Shown: positions 11,777-23,457 of the stretch, one piece after another
Numbering within the stretch: position 1 is the first letter of the stretch
Layout: each line of letters begins with the position of its first letter
DNA from: Rhynchopus sp. YZ270_cl-10
Lineage: Eukaryota > Euglenozoa > Diplonemea > Diplonemida > Diplonemidae
Direction of reading: 5' to 3'
NCBI GenBank assembly: GCA_964035575.1
Contig: OZ037855.1
Location: 1,550,001-1,614,000 of the forward strand
DNA length: 64,000 nt
Notes under the pieces: generated by a model
What the model saw: only the letters and a program-made list of their open reading frames with translations
Databases searched by the model: none
What the model was told of the DNA's origin: nothing
Translations under genes and position numbers: made by a program

Positions 11777-11808
11777 TGTGTGCACAGTACACAATACATC
11801 TTTCAAGC
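11777..11808 (+). ncRNA. Sense hairpin, copy 9 (TGTGT type)
   Basis: TGTGT (11777-11781) pairs with ACACA (11789-11793) around the seven-base loop GCACAGT, then ATACATCTTTCAAGCTTTC. Confidence 0.5.
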
Positions 11809-12487
11809 TTTCTTTGTTCTTCTTCTTCCTTTTTGTGCCCGTCTGCGAGGCCCTGCGCTGTCAACTTTTTTGTCATGCGTTTTTTCTTCTTTTTTCGTTT
11901 GATCGTTTTCGTGCGTGTATGACACATTATTACTTTTTTGGGCAGCAACGAGCTTTTGTTATACTACCAAAAAACAAAACTGCCCCTGCTGTACCTTCGA
12001 GATATTTTTTTTCATTCAGTTTTCTCTCTCGCAGCCCAACCTGCTGTGCGCTGCACAAAACTACCCAAAGATATTTGTCGACATATTTTTCCTAAGTGAT
12101 TTTTTTTCTGCGTCTCACTTTTTTTATTATACATGTATTCTTCACGGAATGCACTGTGCCGTTGTACGCTACGTGGGTGGGGGGTTGTAGATGCGATTAT
12201 TAAATTGGGTTGAAGTCTCCTTTGGGTTATCTCAGCCCTAATAAATGATCGATCCTCCCCAACACCTTGCAACCTCCAGTCTCGCAACGATTTTTGTATT
12301 TTTCTGGTCTGTTTGATACTTCTATTGTATTTTCTTTTGCTCAACAGGGCAAAAGTCTTTTCTCTGTGAATTTGAATTTGGATAAGGTATGCAAAGGGGT
12401 GGGTATCATCGAGTATCCCCCCCTCAGTGCATACACTGCCTTTCGTTCATATGGGTAAACAAATTGCACCGTTTTGGTGAGATGAAT

Positions 12488-12510
12488 CTAAGCACGCAGC
12501 TTAGTCTCAG
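12488..12510 (+). ncRNA. Sense hairpin, copy 10 (short loop)
   Basis: CTAAGC with GCTTAG around a five-base loop ACGCA. The usual TTCATCTT tail is absent. Confidence 0.4.
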
Positions 12511-12870
12511 CCCCAACCATTTTTTTGTATTTTTTTTGTTTGTTTTGAAAAAACGCTCTGCGAACAAATCAATAATGTTTTTTATTATTCAGACACAGCA
12601 ATGCATAGAAATTACCAAAAAAAACTGTGGTGTTGAAAATACTCTTTTTTTTGAAGTTGTGGTAATTTCTTTGGTACATTGCCCCTATCAAAAGTGTTTT
12701 TTTTTCTCTCTCTCTACTGTATGTTCCTAAAAAAATACAGTGTACGCTGACTTAAAACGGTCCCAGATCAGAGGTCTTTTCTTGAGTGTAATACTGTCTG
12801 AATGGCAGAAACTACTACACCAACCAGCGGTTTATCAAAAGCAAGAAAAAGTGTATTCCAGTACTTCAAT

Positions 12871-12900
12871 ATGCATATGAGGCATGTTCATCTGTCAACT
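12871..12900 (+). ncRNA. Sense hairpin, copy 11 (ATGC type)
   Basis: ATGC (12871-12874) pairs with GCAT (12882-12885) around ATATGAG, followed by GTTCATCTGTCAACTTTTT. This is a third, unrelated stem sequence with a seven-base loop and the same tail. Confidence 0.5.
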
Positions 12901-13698
12901 TTTTATGTTCCTTTTTACCTTACATAATACTCCTTTTGTGTGGTTTCTCCTTTCGCTAGAAAAATACCCTCCCAGTTTTGCTTGTGCGTTTTTTGTTTTG
13001 TTTTATTCCACCTTTTAAAAAGTGAATGGTTGTGCAAAAAACCTCCCCCTCTTTTTTCGTTGTTTTCCACGATGTTCTGTAGACAGAACAAAAAAAAAAA
13101 AACTGCCCTCAAATGCATGACAATAATAGCTAGGCGAAGTAGAGGCTTGAGTTATGTTTACTTGCTTTCTCTTTTGTAGCCTAACTGTCAGGTGACGTAA
13201 CCACCTGTTTTTTCGGCTGTTCTCGAGAGAGAAAGCAGCGACAACAAAGCCAAGAAAAGATGTAAACAAAAACCGCTCCAGTGAGCGACCCCCCCCTTCA
13301 AGAAGGAGTCGAGGAGGAAATAGTGGGGTGCTTCTTTTTTTTCTTCGCAGACAGGACACCACTGTCGTAATTTTTTTTTTGTGCGGCTACATGCATTGTG
13401 AGGGGGGAGTTGGAGTGTGCACAGTGGCGCATTTCATCCCATTTTTATTTTATTTTATTTATTTGTCAGGGCTGTCCTCTCGACTCCCATGCTTTTTTGT
13501 TCTCCCTTCTCTTCCCATTCCCACATTCCCCCCCCCAAAAAAAAAATACCAAAGAGTTTTCTATCAAACGCTGAAACCCCCCCTTCTTCCTTCTCCCTTC
13601 TCCCTTCCCCCTTTACCCTGCGGACGGTCTCAAGGAGTCGTTGAGACGCGGGGCTCCCCCTCCAACCCCTTCAACCCTCAACCCCATCCTTTAGATGA

Positions 13699-13727
13699 CT
13701 AAGCACCGCGAGGCTTCGATTCATCCC
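13699..13727 (+). ncRNA. Sense hairpin, copy 12
   Basis: CTAAGC with GCTTCG (one mispair) and tail ATTCATCCC. Confidence 0.4.
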
Positions 13728-14093
13728 ACCCCCGTTTCTTTTATTCCAACTTATCTCGATGATGCTGCTACTGGTTCTTTCTCCCCTCCCTCCTCCCCAC
13801 ACCCCCCGAACGAAAAAAAAACAAATGAAAAATAACAAAATACTCAGTTTTTTTTTTTAAATATTTTTCTGAAAGTTTGGATCTTCAGTAAGACCTGTTT
13901 TTTCTCTCTCTCTACTCTCGTTTACTAAAAGACTTACCAAAGGTAGGTGAAGCCTATAAGATAAGGAACTTTGTTGGACCCTGTAACTATTCTATCTTTT
14001 TCACTGTGTAGTAACTTTCAGAGCGCAACGAAGATGTCTTTTTTTTTTTTTGTCGGAAAAGTGTGCATAAGTTTCCACCTTTCCATTGGGTGA

Positions 14094-14115
14094 CTAAGTA
14101 CAGAGAGGCTTAGAC
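14094..14115 (+). ncRNA. Sense hairpin, copy 13
   Basis: CTAAGT with GCTTAG, the inner pair becoming a U-G wobble in RNA. The standard tail is missing. Confidence 0.4.
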
Positions 14116-16087
14116 ACGCCTCTCATACAACACTATTTTTCTCTCTCTAGTGTTTTTGTGTCTTCCATTCGCGAGGCACAGCCCCCAGGGCAGTATTTCA
14201 ATTTATTTTGTTTTAACTTCCATATACGCGACGCCCTCTTCGTTTTTACCCCCCTTTTTTTTTGTCCGATCGTGAGTCCAAGATACGCCAGTTCCCTGGG
14301 GTTTGGGGGAGGGGGGGTTAGGTTTTTTGAGGTTTCCTCTTCAGTGGGAGCGTATTGTGTAATAAAAAAAATGTCAACACAGAATAACATAACACACTTT
14401 ACGCACAAAAAACAAAATCTTTTTTAATATCTGCGACGTTTTTTTTTGGATGAGATGTTGCCCTGTCTGTGGTTCCTGGCCCTCTTTTTATTTTAGGTGA
14501 TGTTTTTTTGCGTATGAGTAACCCACCTCCTGGGTGGTGATAATTGATACAACAATGAACAATAGAACCGCATAGAAACATTGAGTCTCCCTCACCCCTA
14601 ATAGCACTGACAGGCTTAGGATCATCTTTACAAGCCTCTTTTTTTATCTTTTATTTTTGTTTCAAAAAATACAAAGGGCTGGAGTGGGTGTACATTGTCT
14701 TCGAAAGGCAATGCATTATCCTTAAGGCGATTGAGAGGGTTTTATGTTTCCTCCCTTTTTTTTGGGTGACATAGAACACAAAGTATCAAAGTAAATTCTG
14801 GTTTCGGAGGTTTTAGCCCCTTTTCTTTCAAGGCGGTTGTAAGAGAGCTTCAGGGTCATCTTATAATTTTTCTTTTTTCTCTCAGTGCCTGCGTCAGAGA
14901 CGTTTTTTTTTTTGCACTAAAAAAATTCACTTTTTCTTCCAGAACAAATTTCTTTTTCTTTTTCTTCTTGTCACCCCACCCCCCCATTCTCACTGGGAAG
15001 CGCACACAACACTGTCGCTTGTTTCTTCTCTCTTCACCACCCCCTCCCTCAGCACCTCTCCTTGTCTCCGTCCAAAGGCTTCAGCGGAGGAGTTCTACTT
15101 TCTGTTTATTCCCACAGGGTCGTCTTTACCCAACAGTTTTTCTTCCCCGAAAAGCTAGCGCGATGAATTTCTTTTTCTCCAGATTCAGTGATTCCCTGCC
15201 CAATTTTTTTTTGAAAATGCCAGTTTCGTTCTTCCAAAAAACAAAAACAAAAAAAATCTTCAAACCCTTTTTTTCCGCTTGCACTCCCAAATTCTTCTCC
15301 CCCCCTTTGACCCCCTAACCACCTCATTCAAGCAGTGAGAGTGATGATCAACAATCCGGTCCCGTTTCTCTCCCTCCTCTCCCCACTCCAGTCCGTCCGT
15401 TTTCAGAAAGATTTAGAAAACCCAGGCATACTGCCTGTGAGTGTATCGTCTGTATTTTCAAAGAAAGTGATTTAATAAGAGGGCGTAGTTTTTTTTTAAA
15501 TTGAAGAAAAAAAAAGTTTATCAATGACTTAAAATTGGAATAAATCTTGGATTGGATGGCATTTTTTTTGGGTTATGTTGTGTGCATTGTGTGGGTTTCA
15601 CTGAAAAAAACAAAAAAAAGGGTCCAACCTGGTGGATTTTTTTTTGCTTGTGAGTGTTTTATTTACTTACGTTGATTTATACTGTCGTACTAGGGAAAAG
15701 GCTTTTGGAGCCATTGTTGATTCTTGAGAGGGAGAAAAAAAGGTGTACTTTCTCTTCTGTGATGTGAAAGTATATGAAACTACTAATTATTCTTTGCTGC
15801 GTGACATTTTTTCCTTCTTTTAGCAAATCGCGTGTTTACCCTAATTGTGGGGCACACGTCGTCAAAATTTTTTTTACGGTATTGAAAAAAATGTTCAGTT
15901 TTTGAAACTGTTTCATTTTGCAAAAAGGAACGTTGAAGACCCAAAAAAAAAAGTTAAAGATGGCAAGGAGTGTGATGCCGAACGTCATCTTACCCAACTT
16001 TTCTTTGGTGATTGACTTTTATGTGAAGGAAATCAAAACGGGCCTTCAACGCTCGGATTCAAGAGTTTTCAAAAAAAAAAAAAAAGT

Positions 16088-16137
16088 TAGTGGAGCACAC
16101 TCTAGGGTGGCTACACTAATACAACCAAGTTTTCAAA
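16088..16137 (+). ncRNA. Long hairpin family C
   Basis: Same nine-pair interrupted stem as the 6703 copy and an identical CACTCTAGGGTG centre. The tail is ATACAACCAAGTTTTCAAA and runs into poly-A. Confidence 0.55.
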
Positions 16138-16256
16138 AAAAAAAAATATCCCTCTCCTCCCTTTATCCCTTCCCTGCTTTTCTTTTAAGAGTCAGCCCAG
16201 AAACAGCCCTGCTACACCCTGAGGGAAGGTGTACTGGCTGTACCCTCTTTTTTCAA

Positions 16257-16287
<31 letters not shown>

Positions 16288-17034
16288 CTGTTTTCGTTTC
16301 TTTCAACGAAGACAAGCAAATAAACAAACAAATAACAAGGATATTTGACAGTGGCTGAGAAAGAGGATAAGTCGTAATCTCATACAAAGTAACGCGCCCT
16401 TCCTCTCCAACTCCACGTCTACAAAACTATCAAGCAAAATTAAACAGAGCACAAAGCACTTTCAAAACATACAAAAAACATTTTCAAACTCCCTTTATCC
16501 CCTCTCCCCAGATTTTCTTGCTTTTTTGTGCAAATTACCCTTCGCCTTTCCTGCAAAAAAAAAAAACCAAAAAAACCAAAAACAAAAATCTCCCTTCCGA
16601 TCCCACCCCAATACAAACCAATTCTGCTCTTCCCCTTCCCCACCCCCCTCTTCCCCAGGTTATATATTTTTTAGTGAAGGCAGAAGGAAAAACAACAAAA
16701 AAAAAAAACACAAAAACCGGAAAAAAAAAAACAAAAAAAAAACCAAAAAAAAAAAAACCCAAAAAAAAAAAAAAATCACAAAAAAAAAAACAACAAAAAA
16801 CAAAATACAGATCCTCTTCCCCCCTTCTCCCTTTTTACCATTCATCCAGTCTTCATCCCTCAGTTAACCCCATACCCTGCGACTTTGTTAGCGTTGTGTG
16901 TGGTGGACCATGTCGTACAGGAAGATGCAGGGATGATGGCAAACAGCTTCTCTGAGAGCCTTCAGATGTACTCTGCATCTCTTCTCCTCTCTCCATGAGC
17001 CCCTTTCAAATCCTCAACAGAAACAAATAAAACA

Positions 17035-18786
17035 ATGATGCGTCCAGGTTTGATGCGTCAGCTGCGATGGGCCTCTCAACGTGAGGTTGACGCTGTTGTC
17101 ATTGGTGGCGGGCATAACGGATTGGTCTGCGGTGCGTACCTCGCAAAGAACGGCAAGAAGACCTTGGTCCTCGAACGCCGCCATGTCATTGGTGGTGCGG
17201 CTGTCACAGAAGAGATGGTGCCTGGGTTTAAGTTTTCGCGGGCTTCTTATTTGGCAGGGCTGCTGCGGCCTGCGATCATTGAGGAGCTTGAGCTGGAGTC
17301 GAAGCATGGGTTGAAGTATCTGCCGCGGAACCCTTCGTCGTTCACACCGTCGCGGTCTGCTACTGAGCCGTACCTCATGCTAGGGGACGACGCTGCGCTG
17401 AACCGTGCGTCCATCGCGCAGTTCTCTGAAAAGGATGCAGCAGCGTTCGACGAATACGAAGAATTCCTCGCCAAAGCAAGAGACCTCATCCAACCCCTCC
17501 TCGACGCACCTCCTCTAGAACTTTCCGAAGAGAGCAGAGGCCTCCAACAGCTCCGCCACAGCGCCTCCACTCTGAAGCAGGTTCTGACGGTGGGGTCGAA
17601 AAACCGCGAAGTGATTGTTCCCTTTTACGAGCTCTTCACCGGGTCTGCCACGCATTTGCTGAACAGATGGTTCGACTCCGAAGTCCTCAAGACGACCCTC
17701 GCGACGGATGCTGTCATCGGTGCATTGCTTTCCCCTAGCCAGGCAGGGTCCTCCTACGTCCTCCTGCACCACGTCATGGGAGAGGCTGCAGGGAAGAAGG
17801 GTGTCTGGAGCTACGTCGAAGGAGGAATGGGTGCGATTTCGGAGTCGATCGCGTCGTCTGCTCGCAGCCATGGCGCGGAGATCGAAGTGAACCAGACTGT
17901 GAAGCGTATTATCTATGAAAAGAACGGTGCCAAAAACCGCGTTACCGGGGTAGAGTTGGAGTCTGGGGAGATTGTGAAGACGAAGACGATTGTGTCCTGC
18001 TGTTCGCCGTACCACACCTTCATGAACCTTCTGCCCGGCGACGAATGCGATATGAGTGTCGGCTCCAGCGAAGTCGACTCTGTTCTCCCAAAAGACTTCG
18101 TGAAGCACATCAAGCACACCGATATGTCCTGCGGCGCCTTCAAAATCAACTGCGCAGTTTCCGAGCTGCCAGAGTTTACTTGCTACCCGAATACGAATGT
18201 TTCCGCTTCTGGTGAAAAGCTTCCTGGTCCGATGCATATGGGTACTGCGCACTTTGAGAGCACAATGGAGGAGATTGAGGCGGCGTACCGTGAGGCAAGT
18301 GTTGGTGTGCCTGCGACACGACCGGTTGTGGAAATGACGATCCCAACGTCGGTGGACAAAACGATTGCCCCGGAGGGAAAGCATGTGGTGCAGTTGTTCA
18401 TTCAGTTTGCGCCGTACGATGTGGACCCGAAGGTGGGGTCCTGGGCGGACCCTGCGTTTAAGGAGGCGTTTGTGAAGCGTGTCTTCGCGATTGTTGATGA
18501 ATTTGCGCCGAACTTCAGCAGCAGCATCATCGACTACGACGCGCTCTCGCCTCTCGACCTCGAGACCGTCTTCGGCCTCCCGAAAGGAAACATCTTCCAC
18601 GGTGCGCTCACCCTCCAGCAGCTTGGCTACGCAAGGCCCGCACCAGGCTTCTCCTCACACAGATCCCCTATGGAGGGGCTCTACATGGGTGCTTCAGGAA
18701 CCCACCCCGGAGGTGGTGTGATGGGTGCCCCTGGAAGGAACTGTGCGCGTGTCGTGCTCGGAGATGGAGGTAAGAAGTTGAAGTAG
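17035..18786 (+). CDS. PYROXD2-like: PYROXD2-like FAD-dependent oxidoreductase
   Basis: A 583-residue flavoprotein of the phytoene-desaturase/amine-oxidase-like superfamily, essentially the length of animal PYROXD2 (about 580). Residues 18-50 form the dinucleotide-binding fold, with GGGHNGLVCGAYLAKNGKK followed by the acidic end of the second strand (LVLERR), then GGAAVTEE. The C-terminal FAD-contact region (about 550-575) has MGASGTHPGGGVMGAPGRN. The basic N-terminus before the fold (MMRPGLMRQLRWASQ) could be a mitochondrial targeting peptide, matching the known mitochondrial location of PYROXD2. An AG at 17020 after a pyrimidine-rich stretch, 14 bases before the ATG, suits spliced-leader addition. 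No intron is needed. The substrate is unknown from sequence. Confidence 0.93.
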   Translation: MMRPGLMRQLRWASQREVDAVVIGGGHNGLVCGAYLAKNGKKTLVLERRHVIGGAAVTEEMVPGFKFSRASYLAGLLRPAIIEELELESKHGLKYLPRNPSSFTPSRSATEPYLMLGDDAALNRASIAQFSEKDAAAFDEYEEFLAKARDLIQPLLDAPPLELSEESRGLQQLRHSASTLKQVLTVGSKNREVIVPFYELFTGSATHLLNRWFDSEVLKTTLATDAVIGALLSPSQAGSSYVLLHHVMGEAAGKKGVWSYVEGGMGAISESIASSARSHGAEIEVNQTVKRIIYEKNGAKNRVTGVELESGEIVKTKTIVSCCSPYHTFMNLLPGDECDMSVGSSEVDSVLPKDFVKHIKHTDMSCGAFKINCAVSELPEFTCYPNTNVSASGEKLPGPMHMGTAHFESTMEEIEAAYREASVGVPATRPVVEMTIPTSVDKTIAPEGKHVVQLFIQFAPYDVDPKVGSWADPAFKEAFVKRVFAIVDEFAPNFSSSIIDYDALSPLDLETVFGLPKGNIFHGALTLQQLGYARPAPGFSSHRSPMEGLYMGASGTHPGGGVMGAPGRNCARVVLGDGGKKLK

Positions 18787-19153
18787 GGGGGGAATCCCTT
18801 ATGAGTGGGGCAGAGACCGTGTGATTCTCGGTAATAATTTAAAACGCTGGGATGTATTTGATGTGCAAAAACCTGTCAAAAGAAAATAAAAAAGAGAAAA
18901 TCAAAAGAATGAAAAGTGAAAATCTCCCCAGGTTGGTCTGTCAACACTGAAAAAAAAATGGTGCTTTTGAAAAGGAACAGAACCTGACTGAGGGGAAAGG
19001 AATAATAACTAGTCGATAATGGTAATTAAAAAATTGAAAATAACAACGGGAAAAAATTGTGATTGTGCCTTTGTTCAAAAAGAATTCCCTTTTGGGGACA
19101 TTGGGCTGGCCTCACCTCTAATAAATACAAAAACAAATTCTATCATCTTTTTG

Positions 19154-19330
19154 GTGCTATTAGGGGGGCGGGGTTTCACAACTTTTGACACCCACATTGT
19201 TGTGAAAGGTTGTGAATAGGATTGAAATCCCCTATTTCACAAAACCCACAAAAAATTCAATCCTGTTTCACAACTTTTCACAACTATGTGGGTGTCAAAA
19301 GTTGTGAAACCCCGCTCCCACGTATAGCAC
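19154..19330. mobile_element. 177-bp MITE, small relative of the 601-2281 element
   Basis: Both ends read GTGCTAT, a G-rich GC block, then GTTTCACAACTTTTGACACC as inverted repeats about 45 bp long. The interior is a further TTGTGAA/TTCACAA hairpin. The GTGCTAT plus G-block plus TTTCACAA order matches the ends of the 601-2281 element, so it is probably an internally deleted member. No target duplication is evident. Confidence 0.75.
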
Positions 19331-19837
19331 TACTTTTCAAAAAAGGATCACGCTCTCTTCATAGTTAGATCTGTCAGACTCTGCCAGACTTCCTCCATGT
19401 CTATTGTCGTACTCCCCATCTGCCGTGTGTTCCTATTTTTCTCTCGCGCTCAGATTTATCTCTCCCCCCCTCCGCACCCCATCTATTTCTCCTTTTTTCT
19501 CTGCGTTCTTCATCAGAATGTTTTAGGTCCGCATTTTTTATTTTGTTGCCAATATTTTTGTTGCATTGTGATTGCACTGGCCCTCCTTTCCAGGACAATT
19601 TTTTATGAGATTCTACCGTTTTTATACAACAGAATCATTGAAAACATTGTATTACAATGGGAGATGCCGCTAACGTTTTTGTAAAGGGAGCTTTTTGTGT
19701 CAAAAAATTCTTGAACAATCCTAGAACAAAACAAAACAAAACAAAATATTCCCGGGAACAACCCAGTCCAACACAATGTGCACAAAACCTGGCCCTTTAA
19801 CTCCTCTTTGGTGCCTACAATTTTTCTTTTAAGATGG

Positions 19838-19870
19838 CTAAGCACGAAGAGGCTCAGGTTCATCTTATAA
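19838..19870 (+). ncRNA. Sense hairpin, copy 14
   Basis: CTAAGC with GCTCAG around ACGAAGAG, and the full tail GTTCATCTTATAAACT. It lies about 1.1 kb upstream of the next gene. Confidence 0.5.
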
Positions 19871-20001
19871 ACTATTCTTTTCCCCCCAATTCCCTCCCCC
19901 CAACAAAATAGGACCTTCTCGTATGAAAATAACTTCTCTGGGATATCACCCACAGAACCATTGTCTTCTCGAAAAGCAACAAAGCAAAAAAAAAAATAAA
20001 G

Positions 20002-20048
20002 TAGTGGAGCACACTCGGTGGCTACACTAATACAACCAAGTTTTCAAA
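20002..20048 (+). ncRNA. Long hairpin family C, shortened centre
   Basis: Outer stem TAGTGGAGC/GCTACACTA is intact. The centre is shortened to CACTCGGTG, which still pairs as CAC/GTG around TCG. The tail is identical to the 16088 copy. Confidence 0.55.
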
Positions 20049-21004
20049 ATAAAAAACAGTGTGCAGTATATTTGTGTGATCTCTCACAACACCTTGTCCT
20101 GTCTTTAAAAATACTGGATGAGGGGAGTTCTTTTTGTATTAAAAAATGTTGGGAAGAGTGGGATTTTGCACTCCTTTTTAGTGTTCTTTGTAAGTTCTCT
20201 CTTTTTTAAAGGGTGTGTCGTCCCAGGGTACGAAGTCATCATTTCAAAATTCCTTCTTCTTTTTTATGTGCACGCAAAGTGCCTGTAGCCTGCAGCCATC
20301 GAGTTGTCGAGCTGTGGCGTTCGCATTTTGTTTTCAACGTATTTTATCTTTTTTGCTGCCCCCTCCCATCTTTCTCGGCAGGAAAGCACAGCGACACTCC
20401 CTCCCTATGTTTTATTGCATTTTTTCAAAAAAAAAAAACTTCAAATTTGTTCACTTTTTTCACAAGGGATGTGTATCTGCAGTGCCCTGCTCTAGATGGG
20501 ATACCTGCAATGCTTCTCTTTTAGCCCCGTTTTTTTTTCGCGTTTTTTTCTTCGCAACATAAATTATGATAAATTTTGAAAAGTATGTGTACAGCAGAGC
20601 TGGAACGTCGCTCGTCCAAAAACCCTTTTTACAACAAAAGGGTTGCCAGCTTTACGTGAACATTTCTTTTCTTCATTTTTTTTTTTTTTCGCACTTTCGA
20701 TCTCAATAAAAATTTAAGTAAAAAAACAAAATAGCACTTCTGAGTCGTGGACCATATAAATGCTTCGCCTACCCACCCCTCCACCTTCCTTTTTCCTTTC
20801 ATCATAGCAGGTCCATTTATAGTGTTACGTAAAAACACTTTTGATTCATCACGAAAGGCTGAGGAGCAATTCCCACCCCGACGGTCCTTGTTACGTTTGT
20901 GTTCCCATTGTTTATCATTTACCCTTCTTATCGCATTGCCACTAGCATTCTCTGCGAAGACCTCCCCTTCCAATCCACATCAAAACCACAGAGAGATATG
21001 AGTC

Positions 21005-22588
21005 ATGATCTCCGACCGTGTCAAGCGTGTCAACGCTGCTGTCAAGCTTCAGTTCTGTCTTGCGGAGCTCAACTCTGGTACTGCAGGCAGGCCGCGGGCG
21101 GCACCGCCTGTACCGGAGCAGGGTGGGGTGCGCGATGGCGATGTGTGGGAGATCTTCGACACGCTTGCGACACTACGTAACACCACCTTCACGTCCCCCT
21201 CTAGCCCACACCTCCCACGGCCGCCTCTGCCGAGGGTACGCCCACAGACCGCCAACTCCCCTGAACGACACATACGGCGCGACAAGGTGATGCGACGCAT
21301 GGTCCAAGGCCGCATGTATGAAGTGGCAAGCGACCGACAGCATTGGCTAGGCTTTCAACGCCACGTCGGACGCTGCAGGTCTGAGCGTGTGCAGAGTGCA
21401 CGGAAGCATGCTGTCGAAAGAGCGGACATCATACAGAGGAATATGTCTGCTGCCAGCACCACACCCGCAGTCGCTCAGACACACCGTGCCCTTGCTGTGA
21501 CACGGCGTGTCGCTTCGGCAGACCGTGCAAAGAAGAGCACCCTCCTCAAGCAGATTGCAGACCACAACACGCGAGACCCGCTGCACGCAATCTCCACCCT
21601 GGCAAGCACCAGAGTGCACCCCGGGGTGAAGTGGACGGTGTTCTATGAATTGGCGAAGGGGACAAATCTGTGGTTGCAAGCACTACAGAAAAAACGGGTT
21701 GCAGATCGGGGGAAGGAGGCAGCCCAGAGATTAATCAAGACCAGACGCAAGATTGGGATGCTGCTGACATCCTCGCGGGCACCTGCACCGGTTGCACCTC
21801 CAGTACAGGAAACAGAGGAGACCATCGATGATGAAGTGTCCGTTCCACCAGAGGAGAAGCAGACGCGGCGATACCTCCTTGAGTTTCTGCCTGCACTCTT
21901 GCAGAATGCACCTAAGGAGTACAGTACACAGTGGGGTGTCCCAATATTCGTTGCAACCTTTGTTGTGAAAACGAAGATTCGTGTAATGTGCACCCGATTG
22001 TCGGACGCCTATTTGACGTACAAACGGTTCCGCGATTGGAATCTTCTAGTCAAGAATGCGGGTCAGCATATCAGAAGGGTGCGGATGTGCCAACGTATTG
22101 TGCGCCGGTTTTTGCGGTCGACGAGATCGATTTTGATGTTGTGGGTATTGCACTTTGATAAGATCGAAGAGAGGCAGAGGTTGCTGCACAGGTATCAGCG
22201 TATCAGCGATTCAGGGGACTTGACCTCCGACCTGCTGCAGGGGGAATTCCTCCTCACGAAGGCCATTCCTTCGCCGACGAAGCTGCTTGCACTGCGACGA
22301 GCCTTGCAGCACCTCAGGAAGAAGTACGCTCTTGCGTCCTGGGGTGCCACGTCACCTGGTGCGGGAGGCGCACACCACTGCTCTGCAGGCGAGACAGTGC
22401 AGCGCAACGTCCTCTTCACACTGAAGCGCAGCCGTCTTCCCATGCAACACCTCCTCAGCGACGCAGAGATGACTGTCATCGTAACAGACTGTCTGCACCG
22501 CTCTATGAAACGCTTTGTGCGCACGCAGATCACAACAGCGAGAATGGCGTTAGGGAGCAGGGTGGCGAAGCCCAAGGAAGAGAGGTAG
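21005..22588 (+). CDS. Basic, helix-rich protein of unknown function
   Basis: A 527-residue protein that I do not recognise. It is unusually rich in Arg, with many amphipathic basic helices such as RMCQRIVRRFLRSTRS near residues 360-375, a low-complexity Pro/acidic linker around 255-285 (VAPPVQETEETIDDEVSVPP), and no membrane span or signal peptide. Such basic helices are common in cytoskeletal and axonemal proteins, but nothing here identifies a family. An AG at 20991 precedes the gene. The first ATG after it (20998) is in another frame and runs only to 21180; the long frame starts at 21005, seven bases later. An acceptor at the AG of 21002 would bypass the first ATG. Confidence 0.75.
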   Translation: MISDRVKRVNAAVKLQFCLAELNSGTAGRPRAAPPVPEQGGVRDGDVWEIFDTLATLRNTTFTSPSSPHLPRPPLPRVRPQTANSPERHIRRDKVMRRMVQGRMYEVASDRQHWLGFQRHVGRCRSERVQSARKHAVERADIIQRNMSAASTTPAVAQTHRALAVTRRVASADRAKKSTLLKQIADHNTRDPLHAISTLASTRVHPGVKWTVFYELAKGTNLWLQALQKKRVADRGKEAAQRLIKTRRKIGMLLTSSRAPAPVAPPVQETEETIDDEVSVPPEEKQTRRYLLEFLPALLQNAPKEYSTQWGVPIFVATFVVKTKIRVMCTRLSDAYLTYKRFRDWNLLVKNAGQHIRRVRMCQRIVRRFLRSTRSILMLWVLHFDKIEERQRLLHRYQRISDSGDLTSDLLQGEFLLTKAIPSPTKLLALRRALQHLRKKYALASWGATSPGAGGAHHCSAGETVQRNVLFTLKRSRLPMQHLLSDAEMTVIVTDCLHRSMKRFVRTQITTARMALGSRVAKPKEER

Positions 22589-22887
22589 TTCGCGTGTTGG
22601 GGGTTAGGTTTGATCTTGGTTCAAACGAGATCACCATTGCATTTTTTGTTTTTGCTTTCCAGCAAGATCAGGGCTATCGGTAAGAGATATGAAATATGAT
22701 CGCCTTTTTTCGAAAAATTTTTTATATATTACCAGGCAGGGCCTTCAACCATCGACAAAGTCTGTCCACAGTTTTGTCGACGTAAAAAAAAAAAAAAAAA
22801 AAAAATTGACCCACAAGCCGTAGTGGGTATCACACCTGTCTTATCAGTAAGCTCAGTACATTTGTAACAACAAAGGTCCCTGGCGAA

Positions 22888-23013
22888 TCCACGGTACGCA
22901 ACATTTCAAATATTGCGCATACCATGGCGCTTTATTTACAGCCAAACTATGTCATGGGAAGGGTGGGATGCCTGCTTGCGCCGCAGGCGCACGGTACGCT
23001 ACTTTTGCCTGGC
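22888..23013 (-). repeat. Dispersed 120-bp element with GCGTACCGTG ends
   Basis: Near-identical, in reverse orientation, to 62679-62797. Both ends carry GCGTACCGTG in the same direction, and the segment includes CCAAACTATGTCATGGGAAG. One end alone also occurs near 39500, inside another element. Confidence 0.7.
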
Positions 23014-23199
23014 TCACTCCTCGTTGGGTTCTACGAGCTCTGTCCAAATGGTCACAGTGGATCGCAGGAGAATGTTAAAGTTAAAACCCTTAACCGAGTT
23101 TCTCCCGTGGACTACCCTGCAACTTGGTCAGAGATAAAAGGATTTTGCCAAAATCAGAAATAAAAATGGTATGGCAGCACTCCGGCATGCTGTTTTACC

Positions 23200-23375
23200 C
23201 ATATATAGGGGGTCAAGAAATGGCCAAAAACCTCCGTAAAAGGACCCTGGGTGCCCAGCTAGTTCCAAATTTCCACCACATCCACTCAAACACCGCAAAA
23301 ACACGATAGCAAATTGTCTTAAAAAACACACTTTTTTCAAAAAGGCCATTATGGAACCTAACAGAGCATCCCCAC
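23200..23375. mobile_element. Solo arm of the large-palindrome family
   Basis: Contains the sequence that forms the tip of the palindrome at 32053-33244 and the loop of the one at 34055-35089, from AGTTCCAAAT through CACACTTTTTTCAAAAA to CATTATGGAACCT. Here no facing arm is present, so it is a fragment or a solo copy. Confidence 0.65.
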
Positions 23376-23457
23376 CCCTCCCAATCCCATTCACACTCCT
23401 TGCACCCTCTGCGCCACCCCCTATCCCTGTCCCTGACCCATTCCCTACAGGTCAAGT

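Larger units (their letters stand above)
9904..17019. other. T/A-rich spacer with hairpin elements
   Basis: Seven kilobases without a recognisable gene. Pyrimidine and poly-T/poly-A runs dominate; 16680-16800 is almost pure A with isolated C. The short plus- and minus-strand frames here are Phe/Ser/Lys-rich translations of these homopolymers. Confidence 0.7.
18787..20991. other. Spacer between two genes
   Basis: A/T-rich DNA with no supported gene. It holds a 177-bp foldback relative (19154-19330), one short hairpin (19838) and one family C hairpin (20002). Confidence 0.7.
22589..23450. other. Spacer with two repeat fragments
   Basis: No gene. It contains a poly-A run (22780-22804), a copy of the GCGTACCGTG element (22888-23013) and half of a palindromic element (23200-23375). 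A C-rich segment just before the next gene (23371-23440) is duplicated at 27098-27165. Confidence 0.75.

Noticed and set aside
17515-18600. 361-codon minus-strand frame
   Set aside because: Lies antisense inside the PYROXD2-like gene and arises from its GC-rich third positions.
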